Origin: Xanthomonas arboricola
GTDB taxonomy: Bacteria; Pseudomonadota; Gammaproteobacteria; Xanthomonadales; Xanthomonadaceae
Reading direction: 5' to 3'
Assembly: GCF_002940665.1 (NCBI RefSeq)
Contig: NZ_MIGY01000003.1
Location: 1,326,045 to 1,390,044, forward strand
DNA: 64,000 nucleotides
The notes under the pieces are model-generated. The model saw nothing but the letters and a program-made list of their open reading frames with translations. It was not told the DNA's origin and searched no databases. This document shows, piece by piece, positions 40,639 to 52,067 of the stretch. The position numbers and the translations under genes are program-made. Within the stretch, counting starts at the first letter, position 1, and every line of letters starts with the position of its first letter.

Positions 40639-41151
40639 TTACTGGCCGCCGCTATTGGCGCGGCCGGCAATGGTGTCCGGATCCCAATGCTCCTTGATCA
40701 GGCCTTTTTCGATGCGGAACATGTCGAACCAGGTGGTGGTATAGGTCTTGCCGGGATCACGCGGATCCGGCAGCGTGCGCACCGACACCAGCGTGACCAG
40801 ATCGCGATCTGCAGTGATGACCACCAGCGGCAACTGCACACGTGCCTGTACCGGCGTCGGCGGCACGAATGCGGTCAGGAACGCAATGAAGGCATCGCGA
40901 CCGTTCGCCACGTTCGGGTTGTGCTGGATGTAGTTCTTGTCCATGTATTTCGGCGCTTCCTGCACCTGGCCAGCCTCGAATACGATGCGCCAGAAATCGT
41001 AGACCAACCGCTTGTTGACGGTTTCGGGCCAGGTGGAGCCGAGCAGCATCTTCTGGTGGTTGGGATTTTCAGTCACTGCGGTCTGCGCGAAGGCAGCCAC
41101 CGGCGCCACCAGCATGACCAGCAGCAAGGCGCGTGAGAACAGCTTATTCAT
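40639..41151 (-). CDS. Exported SnoaL-like polyketide-cyclase-type protein
   Basis: A 170-aa protein with a signal peptide (MNKLFSRALLLVMLVAPVAAFAQ) and a SnoaL/NTF2-like fold: NKRLVYDFWRIVFEAGQVQEAPKYM, IQHNPNVANGRDAFIAFL and FDMFRIEKGLIKEHWD. Such proteins are often found near aromatic or lipid metabolism, but the substrate is unknown. It is on the same strand as pobA but about 260 bp upstream-facing away from it, so co-regulation is not shown. Confidence 0.75.
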   Translation of the reverse strand: MNKLFSRALLLVMLVAPVAAFAQTAVTENPNHQKMLLGSTWPETVNKRLVYDFWRIVFEAGQVQEAPKYMDKNYIQHNPNVANGRDAFIAFLTAFVPPTPVQARVQLPLVVITADRDLVTLVSVRTLPDPRDPGKTYTTTWFDMFRIEKGLIKEHWDPDTIAGRANSGGQ

Positions 41152-41410
41152 GGAGGATTCCTTACATGGAGACGGGCGCTGCGCCGGCCGGAATGCCAAC
41201 ACGGTGCACCGTTGATTGGGGGACGACGCGCCTTGCACACAGGGTTTTTCCACGCGTCGCCGCCAGCTTAACGGCCGCGTCCGCTCGCCCGCTAGCCGCC
41301 CTGGAGTGCACCAGGGCACCTGCGGTATTGGTGGTAATCAGAAGATAACTATCGCAGTCGGTTTTCTCTCGCGCACGCACGAGGCATCTCGACGGCGGCC
41401 ATCGCTACGC

Positions 41411-43590
<2,180 letters not shown>

Positions 43591-43700
43591 GAGCGGCTGA
43601 CAAAAACCACTGAAGCGCGAGATCTCGATCGTCTTGAAAGATGATTGAACGATGGGGATGCGTTGGTTGAAGAGCGGCTGGTCTGGAGATTGGCTGCAGG

Positions 43701-43799
43701 GCCCGCCCGCCCACCATCGCGGGACACGCCGCAAGTACGTCCTTGTAGGCTCTGGCGCGGCATCCATGCCGCTCAAGGTCCTGCGACGGTGGGCGGGCA
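43701..43799. repeat. Large palindromic repeat, type A, copy 2
   Basis: Near-identical to 3704-3799: the same GCCCGCCC...GGGCGGGC outer arms and the GGCATCCATGCC core. Differences fall mostly in the outer stem and the inner arm, so the fold is kept. Confidence 0.75.
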
Positions 43800-43938
43800 A
43801 GGACCAATCGAAATGGTCGGTGCGCAAAGTTAAGAGCAGTGCGCGATGCGCATTGTCGCTACTGATGCGCCGGCGCAATGTCAAACGCACGTCGAGCGAT
43901 AGGTAGCTTTTCACGCGGCCACCGACCAACTCTCTGGC

Positions 43939-44040
43939 GCGGTGTCCTTGCCGATTGCGGGACCCTTGGCGGCATGGATGCCGCCAAGGAGCCTCCACGG
44001 ACGGATTCACGGCTTGTCCCGCAAGCGATAAGGGCACCGC
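43939..44040. repeat. Large palindromic repeat, type B, copy 2
   Basis: 102 nt, the same length as 4001-4102. It keeps GCGGTGTCCTTGCCGATTGC, GGCGGCATGGATGCCGCC and the closing GGGCACCGC. Paired changes in the arms (CGATTGC with GCAAGCG) support preserved folding. Confidence 0.75.
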
Positions 44041-44217
44041 GCCCTCGACCAACCAGGCTTTAGACGTAAACGTCTGACTGTCTCGAAACAATAAAGACAC
44101 TCGAACGCTTGGTTGCTTTGCCTAAAAGTAATTGAACATTGCGGATAGATCGGCCCCGGAGCGGCTGATCCACGGCTCGCCTGCACCCCCACCGCCCAGT
44201 ATGTTGCGCCGCACCGG

Positions 44218-45699
44218 TCAAAACGGGTACTGCGGTACTTCGTTCTTGATCGTCAGCCATTGCCAGTGGGTGTACTGCTCCCAATCGGCCGGTCCGCCGA
44301 CACTGGTGCCGTTGCCCGACGCACCGGTCCCGCCGAAGGGATTAATGACTTCATCGGCCACGGTCTGATCGTTGATGTGCAACAGGCCGGTGTGAAGCTT
44401 GTCGCCCAGGCGCATCGCACGCGACACCGACGCCGACAGGATGCCCGCAGCCAGACCGTACTCGCCATGGTTGGCCAGGTCCGCGGCTTCTTCGTCGGTA
44501 TCGAACACGGTGATGTTGATCACCGGCCCGAAGACTTCTTCGTCGAAGGCACGCATGCCCGGGCGCACGTTGGACAACACCGTCGGCGCATAGAACAGGC
44601 CTTCGTTGCTGGCACCGGCTTCCACCACCGCACCGGCGGCAACGCTGTCTTCCACGATATCGATCACGCGCTGCAGTTGGCGCTGGTCGATGATCGGCCC
44701 CAGTGCCACGGTGCCGCTAACCGGATCGCCGACCGGCAGATGCCTGGCTTTTTCGGCCAGCCGCTGCGTGAATGCATCGGCAATCCCGCGCTGGACCAGC
44801 ACCCGGCCGGTGGCCATGCAGATCTGCCCCTGATGCAGGTAGGCGCCGAATGCCACTGCAGAGGCGGCCTTGTCCAGATCGGCGTCGTCGAGCACGATCA
44901 CCGCGTTGTTGCCGCCTAATTCCAGCGACACCTTCTTCAAATGCCGGCCAGCGATCTCGCCGATGCGCCGGCCGGCCGCGGTGGAACCGGTGAAAGCAAT
45001 CATCGGGACATCCGGCGACTCGACCAGCGCCTGTCCGATGGCTGCATCGCCGTGCAGTACATGCAGCAAACCCTTCGGCAAACCTGCTTCTTCCAGTACC
45101 TGCGCGATGACCACGCCACCGGTATACGGCGTGCGCGGGTCGGGCTTGAGCACCACCGCATTGCCCATCGCCAGCGCCGGGGCGACCGAGCGCAGCGACA
45201 GGATCAGCGGGAAATTGAACGGGGAAATCACTGCGATCACGCCCAGCGGCAGGTGCCGGGCCAGGCTGAGCTGGCCGGCGCCCGTCGGCAGCACCTGGCC
45301 AACCGCCTGCAGCGGCAGCGCCGCAGACTGCTGGTAGATCACCACCGACTCGTTCACTTCGCGCTGGGCCTTGGGCAGGATGCCGCCGGTTTCGCGCGCG
45401 ATCAGCAGCGCCGCTTCGGCACTGCGCGCTTCCATCAGCTGCGCGGCCCGGTGAAACACCGCAGCGCGCTCGCGCGGCGCAGTGGCTGCCCAGGTACGTT
45501 GCGCTTTCTTGGCCAGCGCCACGGCAGCGGCGACATCGGCCAGGTCGGCCTTGCCGACTTCGTGCAGCAGCGTGCCGGTGGCCGGCTCGATGATCTGCAC
45601 GGTGCCGCCGTTGCCGGGCACCCAGTCGCCATTGAAGATGCAGCCATGCCACGCCGGAGCGGCGCTTGCGGCAATCGCGGTATTGGGGAGAGCGTTCAT
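44218..45699 (-). CDS. vdh: Aryl aldehyde (vanillin/benzaldehyde) dehydrogenase
   Basis: A 493-aa ALDH. The general-base Glu is in VSLELGGNNA (about residues 252-261), the nucleophilic Cys in HQGQICMATGR (about residue 290), and GSTAAGRRIGE binds NAD. It most resembles benzaldehyde/vanillin dehydrogenases (XylC/Vdh type). With vanAB and pobA downstream it would turn vanillin and 4-hydroxybenzaldehyde into vanillate and 4-hydroxybenzoate. It is 28 bp after the coniferyl alcohol dehydrogenase gene, so part of the same operon. Confidence 0.85.
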   Translation of the reverse strand: MNALPNTAIAASAAPAWHGCIFNGDWVPGNGGTVQIIEPATGTLLHEVGKADLADVAAAVALAKKAQRTWAATAPRERAAVFHRAAQLMEARSAEAALLIARETGGILPKAQREVNESVVIYQQSAALPLQAVGQVLPTGAGQLSLARHLPLGVIAVISPFNFPLILSLRSVAPALAMGNAVVLKPDPRTPYTGGVVIAQVLEEAGLPKGLLHVLHGDAAIGQALVESPDVPMIAFTGSTAAGRRIGEIAGRHLKKVSLELGGNNAVIVLDDADLDKAASAVAFGAYLHQGQICMATGRVLVQRGIADAFTQRLAEKARHLPVGDPVSGTVALGPIIDQRQLQRVIDIVEDSVAAGAVVEAGASNEGLFYAPTVLSNVRPGMRAFDEEVFGPVINITVFDTDEEAADLANHGEYGLAAGILSASVSRAMRLGDKLHTGLLHINDQTVADEVINPFGGTGASGNGTSVGGPADWEQYTHWQWLTIKNEVPQYPF

Positions 45700-45727
45700 G
45701 GTCTAGCCTCCTGCTGAGGGGGTGGTG

Positions 45728-46495
45728 TTACAGAGTGGTGGACGCCAGCCCGCCATCGACCGGCAGGGTGATGCCGTTGATCCAGCGCGCCGCATCGGAA
45801 GCGAGAAACACGATGGCCTCCGCCACTTCGTCGGCATACGCCGGCCGCGTCATGCGCCTGGCATCTTCCTTGACGCGCTCCTCGCCGAGCATGCTGACGA
45901 AGTCGCCAAGAATCGGCGTAAACACCGGCCCCGGCGAGACGTTGTTGACGCGTACGCCGTGCTCGGCGAACCAGGGCCGCGACTGCAGCAGCGTCCACAC
46001 GATCAGCGCTTCCTTGAAGTACTGGTAGCAGGTGGCGTGCGCCACCGGATGCGCCTGCAGCCATGCATCGCCAGACGCAAAGCTGTCGGTGGCGGACAGT
46101 TGCTTGTGCAGTTCCAGGCGCTGCGGCCACTCGGCACCCAGGATGGAGGCCACATTGATGATGGAACCGCCGGGCGCCATGCGCGGCAGCAGCGCCTGGC
46201 TCAAATGGCGCAGGCCCAGATAGTTGACGCGCGCCACCGCCTCCAGCGGCGCGGTACCGGGAACGCCAGCCACATTGGCCAGCGCATCGACACGCGCCGG
46301 CAAGGCCTGCACCAGCGCATCGATGGACGCCGGGTCGCCGAGATCGGCCTGGTGGAACCCGTGCAGCGACATCTGCACCGGCGTGCGATCGACGCCGATC
46401 ACCGTGGCGCCATGGAAGCGGGCCAGGCGCGCGACTTCGGCACCGATGCCCGATGCCACGCCGGTGACCACGATCGTCTTGTTCTGCAAATTCAT
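45728..46495 (-). CDS. Coniferyl-alcohol dehydrogenase-like SDR
   Basis: A 255-aa SDR with TGVASGIGAEVARL cofactor loop, DLGDPASI, NVAGVPGTAP, the INVASILGAEWPQR region and the catalytic CYQYFKEAL (Tyr-x3-Lys). The long insertion before YxxxK and the QYFKEALI motif are features of the CalA/3-alpha-HSD-like group. It would oxidise coniferyl alcohol to the aldehyde. The ATG at 46495 with GGAGAG upstream is preferred to a GTG six bases earlier. Confidence 0.82.
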   Translation of the reverse strand: MNLQNKTIVVTGVASGIGAEVARLARFHGATVIGVDRTPVQMSLHGFHQADLGDPASIDALVQALPARVDALANVAGVPGTAPLEAVARVNYLGLRHLSQALLPRMAPGGSIINVASILGAEWPQRLELHKQLSATDSFASGDAWLQAHPVAHATCYQYFKEALIVWTLLQSRPWFAEHGVRVNNVSPGPVFTPILGDFVSMLGEERVKEDARRMTRPAYADEVAEAIVFLASDAARWINGITLPVDGGLASTTL

Positions 46496-46528
46496 TGCCA
46501 CTCTCCGAAGAGGCCGGATGTACCGGCG

Positions 46529-47557
46529 CTAGAACACATGGACGTACTGCAGGTTGACGTTGTTGCCGGAGGCGGCGTTCTTGACCTCCACCGGCAGATA
46601 CACATTGGCAAACAGCATGTTGTTGGCATCCATCCGCCACACGCCACCGGGCCCCGCATAGAACACGCTCTGGCGGGTGTCGGCCACGCGTTGCCCATTG
46701 GTGCGGTTATCGCGGAACTGGGTGAGGTAATAGGCATTCACGCCAAGCCGGATATTGGGTACCACTTCCCAGGAGGTGGCGACGTTGATCCAGCCCGCGT
46801 CGCCGGCCTGACCGTTGCGGAACTCGAAGCCCGGTGGCAGGTTCGGCCGCCGCTCGCTGCGAAAGTTGTAGATGTAGTTGATGCGTGCGCTGACTTCCCA
46901 GTTGGGCATCGGGAACACGGTGAACGCATATTGCGGCACCAGCGACCAGTAGCCGGCGCCCTGATTGAGGTCGCGATCGCGGTCGAACTTGCCGATCGGC
47001 GCGATCGCATCGATTTCGAAACGCTGCGAAAACACCGGCCTGCCATTGCGGATCACCGGCAGCATCTGCAGATACGGGCCGAAGGTCAGGTCGCCCACGC
47101 CGGCGCCGTTGTCGCGCAAGCTGGCAATGCTGTTGCGCCCGAACGAAGCATCCAGGTTGATCAGCGGCAGCAGCGTGTTGATGCCCAGTGCGCCCCCGAA
47201 GAGCTTGTACGGGGTGACATAGGCGACCTGGGTCAGCAGCAGCGTGGAATCGATGCGTGGGCGGTCGAACACCGGCACGTCGTTGCCGCGGGAATCCTTG
47301 ATCGCGTCCAGTGAGCTCTGGCGCAGATAGGTGATCACCGCCCAGCCGGGCGTGGTGCGGGTGAAGCCGTCCAGATAGCTGGTGCCGCCGGTATTGATGC
47401 CGTTGGTCAGCGTCGTAATCTGGGGCAGGCTCTGTGCGCCGGCCGTGCCGGCAGCAAGCAGCGACAGCATGCCAAGCGCTGCACGGCGCAGCGCCGACGC
47501 GCGGGAAGACAACCCAGACAGGACCGATCGATAGCTCACTGCGAACATCTCCAGCAT
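46529..47557 (-). CDS. Outer-membrane channel of the phenol MetA-pathway family
   Basis: A 342-aa exported protein with a signal peptide ending AGTAGAQ and an outer-membrane beta-barrel composition (alternating aromatic strands, C-terminal VNLQYVHVF ending in Phe). It matches the putative 'MetA-pathway of phenol degradation' channel family, thought to bring aromatic substrates across the outer membrane. It is the first structural gene after the MarR gene. Starts at 47557 and 47548 are both possible. Confidence 0.8.
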   Translation of the reverse strand: MLEMFAVSYRSVLSGLSSRASALRRAALGMLSLLAAGTAGAQSLPQITTLTNGINTGGTSYLDGFTRTTPGWAVITYLRQSSLDAIKDSRGNDVPVFDRPRIDSTLLLTQVAYVTPYKLFGGALGINTLLPLINLDASFGRNSIASLRDNGAGVGDLTFGPYLQMLPVIRNGRPVFSQRFEIDAIAPIGKFDRDRDLNQGAGYWSLVPQYAFTVFPMPNWEVSARINYIYNFRSERRPNLPPGFEFRNGQAGDAGWINVATSWEVVPNIRLGVNAYYLTQFRDNRTNGQRVADTRQSVFYAGPGGVWRMDANNMLFANVYLPVEVKNAASGNNVNLQYVHVF

Positions 47558-47678
47558 TGGGAGGGACAGCGGGAACTGCGGCGGGACAACGGTCAGGCGG
47601 GCGCGATCGACACGCCGGCAACGGCGCGTGCGCAGGTCGAAAGGAAAGCTGGCCGTGCGCCTGCACGGCAGCGGCGGG

Positions 47679-48155
47679 TTATGCGGTGTCCAGACGGTCG
47701 AGCCGGTCGAGTGCGCGCAGCAACGGCGCCTCGCTGCTGCCAAGCACCGCGCTGAGTTGCTGTTCCATGCGCAGCACTTCGGCCTCGGCAGCGCTCAGCA
47801 GGGCCACGCCGGCGGTGGTCAGCGACAGATGCTGCATGCGCCGGTCCTGGCGCCCCCGTACCTGCCGCAGCAGGCGGCGCTTGACCAGGCGTGCCACCAC
47901 GATCGCCAGGTTGGGCGCCGACACGTGCAGCACGTCGCCGATCTGGCGCTGGTTGATGCCGGGGTTGCCGTCCACCAGCATCAGCAGCGAGAAGTCGACC
48001 GGCTTGAGATCGAACGCAGCCACGCAGTCCTGAAACATCCGCCGTACCAGCAACTCGGTGCGGGTGATGCGGTAGCCCAGCAGCCGCAGCAGGCGTGCCT
48101 GATCCACCGTGGTGACGGCATCCTGCAGCGATGCGGCAGTGGCAGTGACGGACAT
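47679..48155 (-). CDS. MarR-family transcriptional regulator
   Basis: A 158-aa winged-helix protein: LKPVDFSLLMLVDGNPGINQ, RQIGDVLHVSAPNLAIVVARLVKRRLL (recognition helix) and the wing QVRGRQDRRMQHLSLTTAG. It heads the channel-CalA-Vdh operon and is likely its autorepressor, released by an aromatic acid or CoA ester. A palindrome suited to MarR binding lies at 48443-48463. The reading frame is open to 48443, but the conserved part starts at the ATG at 48155. Confidence 0.88.
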   Translation of the reverse strand: MSVTATAASLQDAVTTVDQARLLRLLGYRITRTELLVRRMFQDCVAAFDLKPVDFSLLMLVDGNPGINQRQIGDVLHVSAPNLAIVVARLVKRRLLRQVRGRQDRRMQHLSLTTAGVALLSAAEAEVLRMEQQLSAVLGSSEAPLLRALDRLDRLDTA

Positions 48156-48735
48156 GACGGTTCTCGCAACGAAGACGACGGACGAACCGGTGCGCGCAAC
48201 GCTCGCCGCCCGCAACGCCGATCCGCGGCATGAGCTGCATTGTAGACGCGCGCAGGCATGCCGATGTGGGCGTGGCCGCCAACCGCGTAGCACCGCCGTG
48301 CAGGCAGGCCGCCACAGGCTGAGGCCAGTCCGGTGCCTGCACATGGCGGCCGCATGCGACGGCAGGCAGGTGTGGGAAGCGACGGTCATCCAGGCAGAGC
48401 TGAGGCATGGGGTCCGGGGCCGGCAGGTGATTGCGTTGCACAATAGTTATGGATCATAACTATATTGCCAAGCTGCAGCGCAACATGGCCGTGCTCGCCA
48501 GGTTGACCAGGTTGACCGATGGGCCTGGCGGGCGTGGCGGCAACCGCCTGTGACCGGCGAGCCTGGCACAGGTGCGCGCGGGGTATGCCGGGCCGGGCAG
48601 CGATGGTGGCAATTACGACGGCAAGGCTGCCGCCGTCGCCAGACGACGCCTGCGGACCCAGCCCACTCGCCCAGCGCATCTCCGCGCCAGGTAGGCCGCG
48701 TGCATGCGCGCGGCCTGTGGCCAGCGGATTACGGA
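48156..48735. other. Intergenic region MarR gene-HD-GYP gene
   Basis: 580 bp without a recognised gene. It contains an AT-rich palindrome (48443-48463) in otherwise GC-rich DNA. Confidence 0.6.
48443..48463. promoter_or_regulatory. AT-rich palindrome, candidate MarR operator
   Basis: ATAGTTAT, GGATC, ATAACTAT: perfect 8-bp arms in an AT-rich island. MarR proteins commonly bind such sites. It lies about 290 bp upstream of the MarR ATG, so the true promoter may be here with a long leader, or the gene may start further upstream. Confidence 0.5.
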
Positions 48736-49980
48736 TTACGGCAGCCAGAGCTTCTCAAGATCGCGGAAACCCCAGTCGGTGGGGCTTTCCATCTGCGCGA
48801 TGCGGTCCTGGCAGTCCGGGCGCGACAGGTCGATGTCCTGCACCAGCACATGGCTGCGCAGCTTGGCCGAGTAGAACACGCGCACCCTGGGCTTGAGCAG
48901 CGCATCGGGGGTCTGCTCGATCACCACTGCCAGTTTCTGCGACTCCAGCCGCACCAACGAGCCGACCGGATAAATCCCCAGCCGGCGCACGAAGGCCTGG
49001 AACACTGCCGGATCGAAATGTCCCTGCCACGACGCCATGCGCTTGAGCGATTCGGCCGGATCCCAACCGCGCTTGTAGGGACGGTCCGAACTGATGGCGT
49101 CGTACACATCGCACACCGCGCCCATCCGCGACATCAGCGCGATGTTCTCGCCCGCCAACCGGTTCGGATAGCCGCTGCCGTCCATTTTCTCGTGATGGTG
49201 CAGCGCGATCTCCAGCACCACCGCGTTCTGCACGCCGCCGGCCAGCAGCAGGCGATGACCGTCCAGCGGGTGCTGGCGCATGATCTCCATCTCTTCGTCG
49301 GTGAGCTTGCCGGGCTTGTTGAGGATGTCCAGCGGCGTCACCGCCTTGCCCATGTCGTGCAGCAGGCCGCCCATGGCCGCCTCGACGACCTGCCCTTCGG
49401 GCAGACCGAGCTGACGCGCCAGCCCGCTCATCAGGCCGGCCACGGCCATCGAATGCAGATAGGTGTAGTCGTCGGCGGTCTTGAGCCTTGCCACGCTGAT
49501 CAAGGCCTGCGGATGCCGCAAGACCGAATCGTTGATGGCTTCCACCAGCGGCATCGCCGCCTCGGTGTCGACGGTGCGTCCCAGCCGCACATCGCGGAAC
49601 ATCGCCTCGACCATGTCGCGGCCGTCTTCGAAGATCTTGCGCGCGCGCACCACTTCGGACTCGATACCGACCTGTGCGGTGACGCTATTGGTTCGCGCGG
49701 TGCGCGCGGTGGTGGCCGGCTCGGGGGGGTCCGGTGTCGGCGGCGGCGGTTCCTCCGGCTCGGGCTGCGGATCGGGTGCGCCCGGCGCTGCCGTGTCCAG
49801 GTCCAGCCCACGCGCGGTGTCGATCACCAGTTGCTCGATCCGGCTGCCATGGATCTTCTCCACGTCGTCCGAATCGACCAGGAACGAGGTCTTCCAGAAC
49901 GGATGGTGCACCCACGCGCCCAGCAGCTTGTAGACATACATGCCGGGGCGGAGTTGATCTGAGTCGATGGTTCTGAGCAT
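48736..49980 (-). CDS. HD-GYP domain cyclic di-GMP phosphodiesterase
   Basis: A 414-aa protein with an N-terminal DUF3391 segment (LRTIDSDQLRPGMYVYKLLGAWVHHPF), a Pro/Glu-rich linker (residues about 65-95) and a C-terminal HD-GYP domain: YLHSMAVAGLMSGLA, GGLLHDMGKAVTPLDILNK, LEIALHHHEKMDGSGYPNRL. All metal ligands and the GYP motif are present, so it should degrade cyclic di-GMP. Xanthomonas uses HD-GYP proteins in virulence signalling (RpfG family). It is not RpfG itself, which has a REC domain. A start 42 bp upstream (50022) is possible. Confidence 0.9.
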   Translation of the reverse strand: MLRTIDSDQLRPGMYVYKLLGAWVHHPFWKTSFLVDSDDVEKIHGSRIEQLVIDTARGLDLDTAAPGAPDPQPEPEEPPPPTPDPPEPATTARTARTNSVTAQVGIESEVVRARKIFEDGRDMVEAMFRDVRLGRTVDTEAAMPLVEAINDSVLRHPQALISVARLKTADDYTYLHSMAVAGLMSGLARQLGLPEGQVVEAAMGGLLHDMGKAVTPLDILNKPGKLTDEEMEIMRQHPLDGHRLLLAGGVQNAVVLEIALHHHEKMDGSGYPNRLAGENIALMSRMGAVCDVYDAISSDRPYKRGWDPAESLKRMASWQGHFDPAVFQAFVRRLGIYPVGSLVRLESQKLAVVIEQTPDALLKPRVRVFYSAKLRSHVLVQDIDLSRPDCQDRIAQMESPTDWGFRDLEKLWLP

Positions 49981-50970
49981 GCCGGCGCTGATCTGCAAAG
50001 GGTCCGCGGAAGAGCCCGCCACGACGATGGAGGGTCTGTCGGGTTATCGGCAGTGCGCGGGATTTCTTTGGTAAGGGCGACTTCGCTAGTGCCATGCGAC
50101 GACCGCCGGCCGAGCAGTTCAGCGCACCGGCTGGCGCATGCCCAGCACGGCGATGGCCGCACGCATCGGCGACACACTGCAGGCCAGATCCGGGGCTGCC
50201 GGCAACCGGCCAGCGTCCACCAGCACGCCCCCGCACAGCGACGAGGCGATCGCGCCGAAGCGGCCCACCCCGATCGCCCATTCTCTACTTGAAACGGCGT
50301 GATGCACTCCAGCACGAACTGGCAGGTGTCATGGCGCGCTGGGTCAACGGGTGATGCTGGTGCAGGAAGCGCAACGGCATTGGCAGCCTCACGCGTGACC
50401 ACGCGACCACGCAGCGCCACCACGACCAAGACACAAGCACGCTCGCAACTGCGACGGCCTTCGACAGTACATCGGTACTGCAACGAACAACGACCACCGT
50501 CTTGCAAAAACGCACCGGCACGCTAGGCCGATCGCAGGGGCGTTCAAGACAGCGGCATGCATGGCTGTGCGCTTGTCGGGCAAGCCGGCAGAGCGCTTCG
50601 CCCGGCTCTCCAGGCATTCGTTGGCCTGTCTGCACAACGGCATTTGCGGCGTGCGCATTGCCTGCGCGGAAGCAATCGACCTTGCGCGTCGTTCAACGGC
50701 ATGTAACTGTTGGTGGCAGTGCGTTGAACGCCGCTGGATGCGTATGACTGCAAACCGGCACGCGCAGTGCTGCAACGCGATCCATTCGAAGCTGCAGCGA
50801 AAGTGCAGGCGTAGCCTCACAGATTCTGGCGCCGGCTGTTCCAACACGCTGGGCCGCTGCGTCATGCACGGCCACAGCCAGATGGTTCCACTGCCACGCC
50901 AGCGCCTCCCGCGTGCCGGCGCTCGCCCGCTATCATGCAGGCAGTGCCCCGCACCGGGCGGCCCGCCGAC
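49981..50970. other. Intergenic region with decayed DNA
   Basis: About 990 bp with no intact gene. A remnant of an MFS transporter is visible on the minus strand (50119-50331). The rest shows no recognised coding sequence. Confidence 0.6.
50119..50331 (-). pseudogene. Remnant of an aromatic-acid MFS transporter (PcaK/BenK-like)
   Basis: The minus-strand frame reads LPVRAGVHHAV, a few residues, then EWAIGVGRFGAIASSLCGG, matching the conserved YPxRxRxTGVGW...GRFGAIxxPxxGG segment of the AAHS family. It is followed by a decayed last helix (AAIAVLGM). The preceding 350 or so residues are absent. A deleted transporter for 4-hydroxybenzoate, protocatechuate or vanillate is the likely source. Confidence 0.6.
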
Positions 50971-51531
50971 ATGCCGGAGATCATCGTGACCCCGATTCGC
51001 TCGTTCCTGGAACATACCCCGCAACTGGGCGCACGCGTCTATGTCGATCCTGCCTGCACCATCATCGGCAAGGTGAGCCTGGGCGATGACGTGTCGGTGT
51101 GGCCGGGCACGGTGATTCGCGGCGACGTCAATCATGTGCAGATCGGCGCACGCACCAACGTGCAGGACGGCACCATCATCCACGTCAGCCACCACAGCCC
51201 GTTCAACAAGGCCGGCTACCCGACCGTGATCGGCGCCGACGTCACGGTCGGCCACGGCACCATCCTGCATGCCTGCACCATCGAAGACCTGTGCCTGATC
51301 GGCATGGGCGCCTGCGTGCTCGACGGCGCCACCGTCAAGCGCTACGGCTTTGTCGGCGCCGGGGCGGTCGTCGGCCCGGGCAAGATCGTCGGCGAAGGCG
51401 AGTTGTGGCTGGGCAATCCCGCGCGGCTGGCCCGCACGCTCAGCGACAAGGAAATCGAGAGCCTGCATTATTCGGCGCAGCATTATGTGCGGCTCAAGGA
51501 CCAGTACCTGGGCCTCTCCAGCACCGACTGA
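50971..51531 (+). CDS. Gamma-carbonic-anhydrase-like protein (YrdA/PaaY type)
   Basis: A 186-aa left-handed beta-helix protein. Hexapeptide repeats run through GKVSLGDDVSVWPGTVIRGDVNHVQIGARTNVQDGTIIHV (residues about 31-72). The three zinc His are in IIHVSHH and GHGTILHAC. Such proteins are often annotated as carbonic anhydrases, though many have weak or no activity. The ATG at 50971 gives the conserved N-terminus. Confidence 0.87.
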   Translation: MPEIIVTPIRSFLEHTPQLGARVYVDPACTIIGKVSLGDDVSVWPGTVIRGDVNHVQIGARTNVQDGTIIHVSHHSPFNKAGYPTVIGADVTVGHGTILHACTIEDLCLIGMGACVLDGATVKRYGFVGAGAVVGPGKIVGEGELWLGNPARLARTLSDKEIESLHYSAQHYVRLKDQYLGLSSTD

Positions 51532-51755
51532 ATCCTTGTCCCTGCGCTACGGCTGCAGACCAGCATCGGCATCGTGCGATGCGGATGCGACGTCATGCGC
51601 CTGCTGCATACACCTTTGCCTGACGCGGCGAGCATGCCGGCGGGCAGAGGTGACGGCAGGAACACGCGGCAGGCCGCGCCGCCCTGGCAGCGCGGACCCG
51701 CAGCCAGGCGCAATTCAAGTGGCGCAAGTCCGGGGCGCCGGTGACCTGCCGCGGT

Positions 51756-52022
51756 TCACGGCCGCGTGGCGTGCTCCAGTGCCGTCAACGTGGCCAGCGC
51801 CTGGGCGCGCGATGCACCGCACATGTCCTCGGACGGACGCAGGCTGGCGCACACCGCCGGCCGCGTCGGCAACCCGAACAGGCGACAACGGCCCTGGCCG
51901 TCGAGCTGCACGCAGGGTACGCCGGCCGGCTTGCCTTGCGGCATGCCGGGGATGGCCGAACTGATCGACGGCGCGATGCAGCAGGCCGCGCAGCCGGCGC
52001 GGCACGGGATGTTCTTGCGCAT
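51756..52022 (-). CDS. YkgJ-family cysteine-cluster protein
   Basis: An 88-aa protein with the conserved pattern [24 protein letters not shown] and [10 protein letters not shown], which is expected to bind zinc or an Fe-S cluster. The C-terminal helix ends in EHATRP. The function of the family is not known. The ATG at 52022 precedes the first Cys motif; an earlier start at 52046 is also open. Confidence 0.82.
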   Translation of the reverse strand: MRKNIPCRAGCAACCIAPSISSAIPGMPQGKPAGVPCVQLDGQGRCRLFGLPTRPAVCASLRPSEDMCGASRAQALATLTALEHATRP

Positions 52023-52067
52023 GCCGCCAGTGTAAACCGCCGCCACCTGCCGGCAGCGGCAGCGTGG

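Noticed and set aside
45722..47314. A 530-codon plus-strand frame over the CalA-like and channel genes
   Set aside because: Both minus-strand genes are supported by motifs; the plus frame is not.
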